Below are positions 16,438 through 24,149 of a DNA stretch of 45,852 nucleotides, piece after piece. Numbering within the stretch: the stretch's first letter is position 1; each line of letters starts with the position of its first letter. The stretch comes from Candidatus Bathyarchaeota archaeon (GTDB taxonomy: Archaea > Thermoproteota > Bathyarchaeia > Bathyarchaeales > SOJC01). The notes under the pieces are model-generated. The model saw nothing but the letters and a program-made list of their open reading frames with translations. It had not been told where the DNA came from and did no database searches. Both the position numbers and the translations under genes were made by a program. The stretch is from positions 38,929 to 84,780 of the forward strand of contig CP070730.1 in NCBI GenBank assembly GCA_020351305.1, given 5' to 3'.

Positions 16438-17676
16438 CTATTGAATCCGAGACCAAGATATTCTCATCTTATCAACAACAAGCTCCTTATAGAAGTCTAG
16501 TACTTCCTTTCTGCTATTTGCCCCTTCGATAATAAGGATGCCACTTTTAAGAATGCTAGCAATAAGGCCCTGCCTAGTTTCGAAAGTTGTCCCTAGCTTG
16601 GCTTTAACCTTAAATTGCATTCCTTTCTTCGTTAAAATGTCTATCAATTCTTTTATCTTCAAGTTCAGGTTTTCTCTTGGAACCATTAAAAAGACTCTTC
16701 TATTTTTTCTTCCACAGCTTTCTTCAATCAAAACGTGTCTCAAGGGCTTAGGGCTAGTTTTGGGTCTACTACCACAAATTGGACAACTTTCTGTTTTAGC
16801 AACCTCAATTTCCTCAAATCGTGTGGAATCTATGTCACAATATAATAGCTTGTTGCTTAAGCTTGGTTGTCTTTCTAGCAGTATCTTGACAGTTTCAGCA
16901 GCTTCTATGCTTGCCACAACGCCTAGAACTGATGGATGTATTCCCATGGTGCCACAAGCAGGTAGGACTCTGTCATCAAGGTTTCCATAGAAGCATACCA
17001 GGCATGCAGTTTTTCGCGGAATGATTGTAGATGCGTTTCCAAAGGTTGATATGGCTGAACCAAACACGTAAGGAATTCCTAATTCAACACAAGCGCGATT
17101 CAAAGCGTATCTGGTGTCCATGTTATCTAACCCATCAACCGCAGTGTCAATCCCATTCAGTATGTCACCGGCGTTGCGTTCAGTTAGAGAAAGGGGAAGA
17201 GGTTCTAATTTCACATGTGGATTAATTTTTTCAAGCGTTTTCGTGGCTGCTTCCACTTTTGGAAAGCCTAAAAGGTCATAGTTGTAGAGGTGCTGTCTTT
17301 GCAGGTTTGATTCTTCAACGATATCGCGGTCAACAAGCCGTATATGGCCTATGCCCATGGCGGTTAGCTGAATAGCTATGGTTGAACCTAACCCGCCAAG
17401 TCCTATTATGCAGACTTTTGAGTTTTTGAGTTTAAGTTGTCCTTTGTATCCGATTTTATCTAACATTATCTGCCTTGAATAAAACTGCAATTCACTATCA
17501 GAAAGCTTCTCCTGCCCATCTTCAAAAAGGCGTTTGAGCTGTTTCTCCATTTTCAGCTCGTGGGCATGTTCTTCAGGAGGGAGCGGAAGTTGCCTTAAAT
17601 ATTCTTCTAAAGCTGTTTTCTTAATTTTCGTGTTACTTCGTTCCTTCTTTGTATTAACCATGTTAATTTCTCTCAT
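16438..17676 (-). CDS. E1-like adenylyltransferase (MoeB/ThiF/UbaA type) with unusual C-terminal domain
   Basis: A 412-residue protein. Residues about 60-300 form the ThiF/MoeB adenylation domain: nucleotide-binding GLGGLGS (92-98), LVDRDIVEESNLQRQ, and VDGLDNMDTRYALN. Four cysteines (225, 228, 298, 301) match the structural zinc site. Cys241 in LPACGTMGIHPSVLG is at the position of the sulfur-transfer or thioester cysteine. These enzymes activate the C-terminal glycine of ubiquitin-like proteins for molybdopterin or tRNA sulfuration or protein tagging. A roughly 105-residue C-terminal extension follows where some relatives have a rhodanese domain; I do not recognise it. A basic N-terminal tail of about 40 residues is also extra. 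A second ATG lies at residue 6. Confidence 0.83.
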   Translation of the reverse strand: MREINMVNTKKERSNTKIKKTALEEYLRQLPLPPEEHAHELKMEKQLKRLFEDGQEKLSDSELQFYSRQIMLDKIGYKGQLKLKNSKVCIIGLGGLGSTIAIQLTAMGIGHIRLVDRDIVEESNLQRQHLYNYDLLGFPKVEAATKTLEKINPHVKLEPLPLSLTERNAGDILNGIDTAVDGLDNMDTRYALNRACVELGIPYVFGSAISTFGNASTIIPRKTACLVCFYGNLDDRVLPACGTMGIHPSVLGVVASIEAAETVKILLERQPSLSNKLLYCDIDSTRFEEIEVAKTESCPICGSRPKTSPKPLRHVLIEESCGRKNRRVFLMVPRENLNLKIKELIDILTKKGMQFKVKAKLGTTFETRQGLIASILKSGILIIEGANSRKEVLDFYKELVVDKMRISWSRIQ

Positions 17677-17769
17677 CTAGCTTAGTTTGTACATGTGCCC
17701 TTTCCAACCTTTACTTGCCAGGTTTGATGCATAAGTTTTTCCTTGAGCTGTAACCATCTAGTCTGACAA

Positions 17770-18741
17770 TTAGAACTTGCAAATATGTGACATTAGCCCA
17801 TGAATGTCTTGAGGTTCTAATGATAAGTCAAGTTGCAAGTAAGCTGCTGAAGAGTTGAAGTATGGTGGGCCCTTTCTGGAAAACAGCGTGAGGATACGTC
17901 CACTATGGTTTATTTTAAAACCGTCGTGAGATGATTCATGTCCACGGATCAGCATTTTGACTCTGAGCATGTCAAGAAATCTTTTGGTAACATCTTCACC
18001 GAAAAGCCTACCCGCCCCTCTTGGAGATGAATATGTTCCTTTTACATCCTCAGCAGGGTCACTCCAGAGGATTTCTTCCAGATGCCTTTCCTTTGGGTGC
18101 TTTAGTTGAGCGAATTTCATGTCGTCTATTGAGGAAGCCTCACTCGGTACTCCACCATGAATCATTACAAACTGCTTCTCCACAACAACTCCATTGTACA
18201 AAAATTTGAACAGGTCACGAATTTTCGAGTAAATCACAGAACCTTCCTTTCCAAACTTTCTCTGAAGGTTCTCTGGCAAATCATGGGGATGAGCCAATAA
18301 GTCGTCAGGACCTTCATGGTTTCCCCTCATTAACACTATTCTCTGTGGAAAAAGCTGCTTCAATTTTAAAACTAGAAAGTAGGTTTCTGATGAGTATCGT
18401 CCTCTATCTCCGTAATCTCCTAAGAAAATTAACAGAGGTTTCTTTTTTTGAGTTACCTTTTCCAGGAACCTGGAGGTTTTTATGATGTGCCTTAAGCTTT
18501 CAAAATCACCATGAAGGTCACCGACTATGATTGCTTCCCCTGAAGGTTTTAACTTAACTAGCCGTCCTTCAATGTTCAATTCACCTACTTGCCCTTTTTC
18601 TGAAGCTATGAACTCGGTTGTCTCCTCAATTAGACTAATGAATTCTGTAGTGCTGAGTTTGAATGCTTGGTGAGTTATCTCAGCAAGTTTTATCATGGGC
18701 ACCGATAATCCTGTGCGTACAATATATGCGTCGGTGTGCAA
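17770..18741 (-). CDS. PPP-family protein serine/threonine phosphatase
   Basis: A 323-residue metallophosphatase with the three signature motifs of the PP1/PP2A/PP2B superfamily: GDLHGD (Asp75, His77), GDYGDRG (109-114) and RGNHEG (139-144), plus the later HGGVPSE and GHESSHDG histidines that complete the dinuclear metal site. It removes phosphate from Ser/Thr in proteins; its targets are unknown. PPP phosphatases are uncommon but known in archaea. The start is a TTG; an ATG at residue 16 (MIKLAEI) is an alternative and would still leave the domain whole. The gene lies upstream of the E1-like gene on the same strand, with a 93-base gap. Confidence 0.88.
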   Translation of the reverse strand: MHTDAYIVRTGLSVPMIKLAEITHQAFKLSTTEFISLIEETTEFIASEKGQVGELNIEGRLVKLKPSGEAIIVGDLHGDFESLRHIIKTSRFLEKVTQKKKPLLIFLGDYGDRGRYSSETYFLVLKLKQLFPQRIVLMRGNHEGPDDLLAHPHDLPENLQRKFGKEGSVIYSKIRDLFKFLYNGVVVEKQFVMIHGGVPSEASSIDDMKFAQLKHPKERHLEEILWSDPAEDVKGTYSSPRGAGRLFGEDVTKRFLDMLRVKMLIRGHESSHDGFKINHSGRILTLFSRKGPPYFNSSAAYLQLDLSLEPQDIHGLMSHICKF

Positions 18742-18844
18742 GATTTAGTATTTATGTTATTCTTATCTTCACTCTTTTTCGAGTAGTTACTCTTAAATAG
18801 TTAGAATGGAGAACGAGCTTTTTTGAAAGATGGGTTGGTGTAAA

Positions 18845-19408
18845 ATGGAATCCAAAACTATTGCAGTAATCGCTGTATTCGCTGCTTTAACCATTGCCTT
18901 TAATCTTTCACCAATAAAAGTGCCTTTCCCATTGGCAACTTTCCTGATTTTCCAAATCTGGGAGATTCCAATTGTGGCAGCTTCATTATTGTTCGGTCTT
19001 CGGGTGGGTGTATTCATATCAATAATAAATACTGCGTCACTTCTTATCCTGTTTCCAGGAGATCTTCCCACAGGTCCATTCTATAACCTTGCTGCAGTCC
19101 TCAGTATGTTACTCGGAATCTATGTGATTCACAGATTTTTATCAGAGCGTTTTAATGAGCGACGAGAGGTTACATTACCAGCATTTTCAACAGCTGTCGG
19201 CACTCTATCAAGAGTAGGGGCTATGTCAATTATAAATTGGCTATTTCTTCCCTTTCCACCTCCAGTAGGATTTGGGATACCTGTAGAGCTAGTCATAGCA
19301 TGGCTTCCTATCATAGGAGTATTCAACGCTATTCTCACGTTATACACGATTCCCATTGGCTATCTACTAGCTAATTTTGTGGGTTCAACCTTGAAAACTA
19401 CTATCTAA
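18845..19408 (+). CDS. ECF-transporter S-component-like membrane protein
   Basis: About 187 residues with five or six transmembrane helices. The N-terminal part, TIAVIAVFAALTIAFNL and IFQIWEIPIVAASLLFG, resembles S components of ECF vitamin transporters, including the RibU-like group. Substrate is unknown, and no ATPase or T subunit is in the window. The frame opens at ATG 18830; ATG 18845 is preferred since ggttggtg precedes it, giving MESKTIAVIA. It sits divergently from the phosphatase gene and converges with the small gene at 19416. Confidence 0.65.
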   Translation: MESKTIAVIAVFAALTIAFNLSPIKVPFPLATFLIFQIWEIPIVAASLLFGLRVGVFISIINTASLLILFPGDLPTGPFYNLAAVLSMLLGIYVIHRFLSERFNERREVTLPAFSTAVGTLSRVGAMSIINWLFLPFPPPVGFGIPVELVIAWLPIIGVFNAILTLYTIPIGYLLANFVGSTLKTTI

Positions 19409-19415
19409 AAAAGTG

Positions 19416-19709
19416 TCAATTTGCTAGTATTATTTTGATTTTCTCACGGATTTCTTTGGATCTTCCTTGAACTAGCTTGAATAATTCTTTAAATTCCTCA
19501 TCCTTAGGAAACCTTTTATAGGCACCATAGGTGCAGAAGCCTAAGCCTTCAAGCAAATCGCCTACAATAACACCCAATAAAAAATCTCTTTTTGATTTTG
19601 AGAGGCTGAGAAATTTTTTGTTCATCAGGCGGAAATAAGTGTTTTCAAGAGTTCCCTGAAGTAACCTGTCAAGAGCCTTTTCTAACGTTTCTTGAATTTT
19701 TTGTTCCAT
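19416..19709 (-). CDS. Small helical protein of unknown function
   Basis: A 97-residue protein with an ATG start. It is rich in charged helices (TLEKALDRLLQG, LFKLVQGRSKEIREKIKIIL) with a central hydrophobic stretch (FLLGVIVGDLLEGLGF) that is short for a membrane span and contains acidic residues. I do not recognise a family. It follows a 44-residue ORF on the same strand after 15 bases, and the two probably form an operon. Confidence 0.55.
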   Translation of the reverse strand: MEQKIQETLEKALDRLLQGTLENTYFRLMNKKFLSLSKSKRDFLLGVIVGDLLEGLGFCTYGAYKRFPKDEEFKELFKLVQGRSKEIREKIKIILAN

Positions 19710-19724
19710 TAAACCATCGCACTG

Positions 19725-19859
19725 TCAGTCAAACTTTTCTTTGACAATCATTTTGCGGACTTTCTTGAGATGATTGCAATCTGATCTTAGCCGTTTGAGC
19801 TCCTTTGCTTCCATTTGAAGCTTAGCAACTTTTATTCGAATTTCCTTAAGGTTGCCCAT
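19725..19859 (-). CDS. Small coiled-coil protein (44 residues)
   Basis: An ATG-started frame of 45 codons. The peptide is almost entirely one charged helix with heptad-like spacing (MGNLKEIRIKVAKLQMEAKEL, then LKRLRS and LKKVRKMIVKEKF), as in small coiled-coil proteins. It ends 15 bases before the 97-residue gene, suggesting cotranscription. A perfect AGTCTA/TAGACT inverted repeat lies 16 bases upstream of the start codon. No strong ribosome site is visible, so it may be leaderless. The function is unknown. Confidence 0.5.
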   Translation of the reverse strand: MGNLKEIRIKVAKLQMEAKELKRLRSDCNHLKKVRKMIVKEKFD

Positions 19860-19874
19860 TTCAAATCGATGTGC

Positions 19875-19890
19875 AGTCTATTTTTAGACT
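19875..19890. promoter_or_regulatory. AGTCTA-TTTT-TAGACT palindrome, possible operator
   Basis: A perfect 6-bp inverted repeat with a 4-base spacer located 16 bases upstream of the start of the 44-residue gene on the minus strand. Its position suits an operator, but repeats of this size are expected several times by chance in 45 kb. Confidence 0.25.
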
Positions 19891-20036
19891 AAAATCCCTT
19901 ATGAAATGAGAATAAATATTCAGAATCAGCAATTTTAAAGCGTCTTTACATCAAACATGCAGGATAATTAGGAACGGATGAATGTTTGCTAAAACCATTT
20001 CCTCCTTTTCCCTTAACTGATTGCAGATTAATAAAT

Positions 20037-20045
20037 CATATAAAG
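20037..20045 (+). promoter_or_regulatory. TATA box of the RHH regulator gene (leaderless)
   Basis: The sequence catataaag is centred 27 bases before ATG 20068, the usual archaeal distance between TATA box and transcription start. No ribosome site lies between them, so the regulator mRNA is predicted to be leaderless. Confidence 0.5.
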
Positions 20046-20061
20046 TATGTAAAAAGAAATA

Positions 20062-20073
20062 CTGCATATGCAG
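20062..20073. promoter_or_regulatory. Palindrome CTGCATATGCAG spanning the regulator start codon
   Basis: A perfect 12-base palindrome that contains the ATG (20068-20070) of the ribbon-helix-helix regulator and coincides with its predicted transcription start. Ribbon-helix-helix dimers bind short palindromes, so this may be an autoregulatory operator. Confidence 0.3.
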
Positions 20074-20637
20074 TCAGCCAAAGATCCATCTCCACCTCAA
20101 GGTAAAAAGGAACGTGCACGACGAACCACGATAATCTTGAATGAAGATGAACGTACATACATAGACCAGCTAATTCAAAGCGGAAAGGAAGCAGGCCTTA
20201 AGCAGCTCATCTCAAAAATGCTCGCTGTCTATAGAAGCATGATGATCTACGACTGGAAATATCCTGGTGAATATTATGCAGGTATAAGTCGCATCGCGTT
20301 TATTAACACTGAGTTTATCAACACTCTTTTGCAAGATATTCCTGAGGACCATCATTATGCAGTGGGCAAGAAAGCAGGTGAAGCTGCAAAAATTAGCATG
20401 GAAGCCACACTTAACCTCAATACGGCTAACAAAGGAGAATGGTCGGAAGTTTTCAAGCGACTATGCATTCAAGGCTTAGGAGACTTCTACCAAAGGGACA
20501 AATACATAATCATCAAAGCACCTTACATTAACAACCTAGAAGTCCAACGGGGTTATCTTGAAAGCCTTCTAGGCATATCTCTCGAAACACGTACTTTTAA
20601 CGCACCGTATGTCTACGAAATTGTCACGAAACAATGA
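20068..20637 (+). CDS. Ribbon-helix-helix transcriptional regulator, likely of the pilus locus
   Basis: A 189-residue protein. Residues about 18-60 look like a ribbon-helix-helix DNA-binding domain: a basic strand (RRTTIILNEDERTYIDQLI) followed by two helices (LKQLISKMLAVYRSMMI). The rest (residues about 65-189) is an unrecognised alpha/beta domain, perhaps ligand-binding or dimerising (GKKAGEAAKISMEAT, LGDFYQRDKYIIIKAPY). The mRNA appears leaderless from a TATA box at 20037, with a palindrome over the start codon. Its place directly upstream of a pilin gene and prepilin peptidase suggests control of pilus genes, which is inference from neighbourhood only. Confidence 0.7.
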   Translation: MQSAKDPSPPQGKKERARRTTIILNEDERTYIDQLIQSGKEAGLKQLISKMLAVYRSMMIYDWKYPGEYYAGISRIAFINTEFINTLLQDIPEDHHYAVGKKAGEAAKISMEATLNLNTANKGEWSEVFKRLCIQGLGDFYQRDKYIIIKAPYINNLEVQRGYLESLLGISLETRTFNAPYVYEIVTKQ

Positions 20638-20753
20638 ACTTGGTACGTGAGTGTTAACATAATCAAGTGGCATCAGAATTATCCTATGCTAGAATAATTG
20701 CATGTCTACAAATTTCAAGAGAATTTCATGATGTGAATCCTGACTTCATATTT

Positions 20754-20763
20754 GTTAAATAAG
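20754..20763 (+). promoter_or_regulatory. TATA-like element of the pilin gene
   Basis: The sequence gttaaataag is centred about 28 bases before the GTG at 20787, predicting a leaderless transcript and favouring that start over the later ATG at 20808. Confidence 0.4.
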
Positions 20764-20786
20764 CGATCATAGATTTTTAGATTCAG

Positions 20787-21233
20787 GTGAAAGCAAGTTT
20801 GTCATTAATGCTTAAGTCAAAGAAGGGTATTTCACCAATTCTAGCCACGCTACTGTTAATCGTTATCGCAGTCGCTGCTATAGTGGTTACTTACGCATGG
20901 GTCTTAACATTTACAACAAGCCAAACTGAAAGGGCTGGGGAGTTTCTCTCAGTTGCAAACTTGAACTGGTCCAACTCATCTCAAATCGTCGTTGATGTGA
21001 TAAACTCAGGAACTGCTGACTCAGTGGTCTTAAGAGTATACCTTGGCACGTCATCAACAGGACGAGTGGAACAGACTTCAGTGACATACAGCCCGACATC
21101 AAGAATCGTCAGTAAAGATGGTGGAGTAATAAGAATTACCATTTCTTATTCATGGACTTCTGGAATACGATATTACTTTAGAGTCCTCACGGAAGCTGGT
21201 AACAACTGGGACCACAACGAAAGAGCACCATAA
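20787..21233 (+). CDS. Type IV pilin with class III signal peptide
   Basis: A 148-residue pilin. It has a basic leader and prepilin peptidase cleavage site KSKKG/ISPIL (after Gly14), followed by a long hydrophobic helix (ATLLLIVIAVAAIVVTYAWVL), the hallmark of archaeal adhesion pilins. The C-terminal head is beta-rich with short polar repeats and no cysteines. It is exported by Sec, processed by the prepilin peptidase encoded just downstream, and assembled on the cell surface. GTG 20787 fits a TATA-like element; ATG 20808 would shorten the leader to seven residues (MLKSKKG) but remain functional. This is the best candidate for the major pilin of the adjacent machine. Confidence 0.85.
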   Translation: MKASLSLMLKSKKGISPILATLLLIVIAVAAIVVTYAWVLTFTTSQTERAGEFLSVANLNWSNSSQIVVDVINSGTADSVVLRVYLGTSSTGRVEQTSVTYSPTSRIVSKDGGVIRITISYSWTSGIRYYFRVLTEAGNNWDHNERAP

Positions 21234-21410
21234 ATATAACAAGCTTTTAAAACTGCCGCGTCGTCAATCTGCCATAATCAGCGCCCGACTAGTGTATTCA
21301 CCATTAGCTCTTAACTATTTTTTAAACACCTTCCCTGTACTATGTTTGGAGTGTGACCAGAACTGGACCAGGCATTAGATGGCATCAGAATCTCGCTGTG
21401 CATAGGCTTC

Positions 21411-22199
21411 TTGATTTATGCCTCTTGGAGCGATATGAAATCACGTGAAGTCAGTAATAGTGTATGGCTGATTTTTGGGCCTACTGCTTTCTTGTTGAGT
21501 TTTACTCGGTTCTTGTTTTTCCCCCCAATTGCAGACACACTTCAATCGATGATTTTCTATGGCCTCTCTTTCTTTATTACTTCAATATTTTCAATAGCTT
21601 TATTTTATGTCGGAGCATTTGGGGGAGCTGATGCAAAAGCGCTCATGTGTATTGCCTTGGCAATGCCTGATCCAAGTATAATCGACTCATTGTCGGATTT
21701 CGTATTCTCAGCATCTAATTTTACAATTCCATTATCGGGTTTTGTCTCTCTAATCTTTCCTATTACAGTGTTTAGTAACGGTGTAATCATAGCAGCCTTA
21801 AGCGTATTTTACGCCCTCAGTCGTAACTTTTTGTGGAAAAGGCGGACTGGGCAGAACCTTTTTGAAGGATATGAAAGTGAGTCCTTTGGACGAAAGGCGC
21901 TGATTGTACTAAGTGGCTACAAAGTTACTGTCACAAAATTAAAGGAATCATTCCTTTACCCTCTTGAAGATTTTCAGAGAACACAGTCTCAAGAGATTAG
22001 GCGTTTGCTGCTTTTTCCAAAGGATGAGAAAAGGGATGAAATTGTTGAAAGGCTTGTCAAGGCTGAGAAGGATGGCAAGCTCAAAAACATGGTTTGGGCC
22101 ACGCCAGGTTTGCCTATGCTGGTCTTTATCACCGTAGGTGCAATTCTCGCCTTGACAGTTGGGGACATTGTTTGGATAATTATTAGTCAAATCTTGTGA
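21411..22199 (+). CDS. Prepilin/preflagellin peptidase (FlaK/PibD type), start uncertain
   Basis: A membrane aspartic protease of 262 or more residues. Catalytic aspartates are Asp8 in ASWSDMKSREVSN and Asp74 in FGGADAKALM, the latter being the GxGD-like motif. Four to six hydrophobic helices follow, and a polar cytoplasmic segment of about 90 residues lies before a final C-terminal helix. It cleaves class III signal peptides of the neighbouring pilins. The TTG start at 21411 cuts the first helix; the same frame continues upstream as LDGIRISLCIGFLIYASWSD to a TGA at 21354-21356 without a standard start codon. A CTG at 21363 behind ggagtg is the only obvious upstream start. Confidence 0.85.
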   Translation: MIYASWSDMKSREVSNSVWLIFGPTAFLLSFTRFLFFPPIADTLQSMIFYGLSFFITSIFSIALFYVGAFGGADAKALMCIALAMPDPSIIDSLSDFVFSASNFTIPLSGFVSLIFPITVFSNGVIIAALSVFYALSRNFLWKRRTGQNLFEGYESESFGRKALIVLSGYKVTVTKLKESFLYPLEDFQRTQSQEIRRLLLFPKDEKRDEIVERLVKAEKDGKLKNMVWATPGLPMLVFITVGAILALTVGDIVWIIISQIL

Positions 22200-22207
22200 T
22201 TCAAATG

Positions 22208-24148
22208 CTAGTCAGTGCTGACAGCAACTGTTGGCGGGGACTCCACCATTACCCATAGCCCAGTGTTGTCTAAATCTGAGTAAATAGGATCAGTGTTGTA
22301 AAAGTTTACAACAGCGCCGTGCCAACTTATGTCAAGCGGATATTGAAAAGAAACAGAAACCATCTCTACTGGGTTGAATTCAATAACTTGTCCAGAGCTG
22401 TGCACATTCAACGCTCCAGTATTTTGACCTGCAATTCCATCAAAATGGTAGAGCTGTTGATTCGCTTTGTCAGAAAACATTATTCCCGCTCCTATATTTT
22501 CTGACAAATATTCACTCCAGTGGTGAGCCCAACCTGTTGACGAACTAAAATTATAGAAAAGTCCAACCATGCTGGAGGTGATAGGATACCCTCCTGCTGT
22601 CCCATTCTCAGTAAGTTGTTGTCCATCGCTAACGCCAGAGACTGTAACTTGAATTGCTCTCAAATTAGTGATTGTTCTACTTTGAACAGAGTCTACAAAG
22701 ATGGGTCTCAAGGTATAAGTGTAGTAGGTTGCATTTGCAGGAAGTGTTAACAGAATTTGTGCATACACGTTTGGGCAATTAGGGATTCCGCTGCTCCACT
22801 CTGCCTCTTGTTGTACAATGTCTCTTATTATGCCGTGATGAATTACAAAGGCTGGGCTTGCTCCATAAACTGGCCTCTCGTAATTTATTCGCAAGAAACG
22901 AGCTTGTGCATTCACACTGCTACCTACAATCGAAGAGGTTGCAGTGAAGCCTGAAGAGCTAAAGGTTAGAGTTAGCATTCCGTTAGTCAATGTTCTTGAA
23001 CTTGGATTGTCTCCGATAAAATATCTATTTGTATAAGCGTAAGCTGTTTGGTTCGCTATGTCTCGTCCATCCCACCATAAAATAACATTTTCGACATTAT
23101 GATTGACTAGAAAAACAAACATTTGTCTACTACTGAAAATGCTGGTGTTGCTTGTAAGCCCTGCTGGGACCCTATAATTTGATCCCCAGTCTTCAACTTG
23201 GAAAGGTACTTCGCGACTCCTTCCGTTAACGGTTTGATTGATGTGAAAGGCCTTCACTGGAATTGGGGGGATGGGTTTGCCATCAGTTATCAGCTGCAGG
23301 GATTGACCTAACCACTTAAGAGTGCCATTTTGAAGAGCTTCCACAACAATAGTGTCTTGACTAAGTGATGAGTATAATTCCTGATCCCAGTTGAAAGTAT
23401 AAATATATTGAGAAAAGGTTGAGGCTGAAACCATAATCCCTCGAGGATCAACAACTTGAAGCATGTAGCATGATGGGTCGATGCCACTGGGCGTATTTAT
23501 GCTATAAACTGAGTAAGTGTCTGTAGATGTAATGGAGTTAATGCTTAGGTTGTTGTTGATTAATTCCCAAGCAGCATCTGTATAATTGTAGTTGTAGAAG
23601 TGAAAGTTATTTTTACTTAATTTGGAATATGGTTCACCCCCATCGCGACTTATGTTGACAATTACAGAACTTGAAGTTGAGGGGTTGACGGCTACTTTAA
23701 GCCCAGCAAGTGTTGTATATCGCACGCCTGAAATGCCCAATCCATGTAATGAGTAAGTTATGTTAATGAAGCCTTCACTGTGGCTTGTGCGATTGAACCA
23801 TGACGCTGTGATGCGTGAATAATCAAGTTGGAATGATGGGCTCCAACCAGGATGAGTACTAGCAATATTTTCGAGACCGCTATGCAGATAATTTCCAGCA
23901 AGGTTTCTGGCATATGTTACATTTCCAGTAACCTGTAACACCGAGCTATAGTATCCGACTGTGAATTCAAGAATTCGATCTATAGCCAAATTCACCTCGT
24001 CTATAGATGTTAGAATTTGAGGTCGTTCCTGCAAAGGATTGTTTCGTAATATAGAGTATGTTGTGATAATGGCGGTAACAAGTACAATTGAGACTAATGC
24101 GGCAGCTATTATGGAGAATTGCCCTTTTTCGTTGAGTAGTTTCTTCAT
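22208..24148 (-). CDS. Large secreted pilin-like protein of the pilus operon
   Basis: A 646-residue protein. It begins MKKLLNEKGQFSIIAAALVS, a class III signal peptide with cleavage expected after Gly9, then one hydrophobic helix (AAALVSIVLVTAIITTYSIL). The remaining 600 residues are extracellular, beta-rich, with many N-x-S/T sequons and almost no lysine clusters. The frame opens further upstream at 24214, but ATG 24148 has a perfect aaggaggc ribosome site 9 bases away and begins 1 base after the preceding gene stops. It is the last gene of the operon. A minor pilin or tip adhesin role is likely; no known domain was recognised. Confidence 0.75.
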   Translation of the reverse strand: MKKLLNEKGQFSIIAAALVSIVLVTAIITTYSILRNNPLQERPQILTSIDEVNLAIDRILEFTVGYYSSVLQVTGNVTYARNLAGNYLHSGLENIASTHPGWSPSFQLDYSRITASWFNRTSHSEGFINITYSLHGLGISGVRYTTLAGLKVAVNPSTSSSVIVNISRDGGEPYSKLSKNNFHFYNYNYTDAAWELINNNLSINSITSTDTYSVYSINTPSGIDPSCYMLQVVDPRGIMVSASTFSQYIYTFNWDQELYSSLSQDTIVVEALQNGTLKWLGQSLQLITDGKPIPPIPVKAFHINQTVNGRSREVPFQVEDWGSNYRVPAGLTSNTSIFSSRQMFVFLVNHNVENVILWWDGRDIANQTAYAYTNRYFIGDNPSSRTLTNGMLTLTFSSSGFTATSSIVGSSVNAQARFLRINYERPVYGASPAFVIHHGIIRDIVQQEAEWSSGIPNCPNVYAQILLTLPANATYYTYTLRPIFVDSVQSRTITNLRAIQVTVSGVSDGQQLTENGTAGGYPITSSMVGLFYNFSSSTGWAHHWSEYLSENIGAGIMFSDKANQQLYHFDGIAGQNTGALNVHSSGQVIEFNPVEMVSVSFQYPLDISWHGAVVNFYNTDPIYSDLDNTGLWVMVESPPTVAVSTD

Positions 24149-24149
24149 T

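Noticed and set aside
12581-21390. The word tggcatcagaa occurs at 12582, 20668 and 21380, with a 12-base match between the first two
   Set aside because: A 45.8-kb window is expected to hold dozens of chance 12-base repeats on one strand, and the third copy lies inside the coding frame of the prepilin peptidase. No larger shared context was found.
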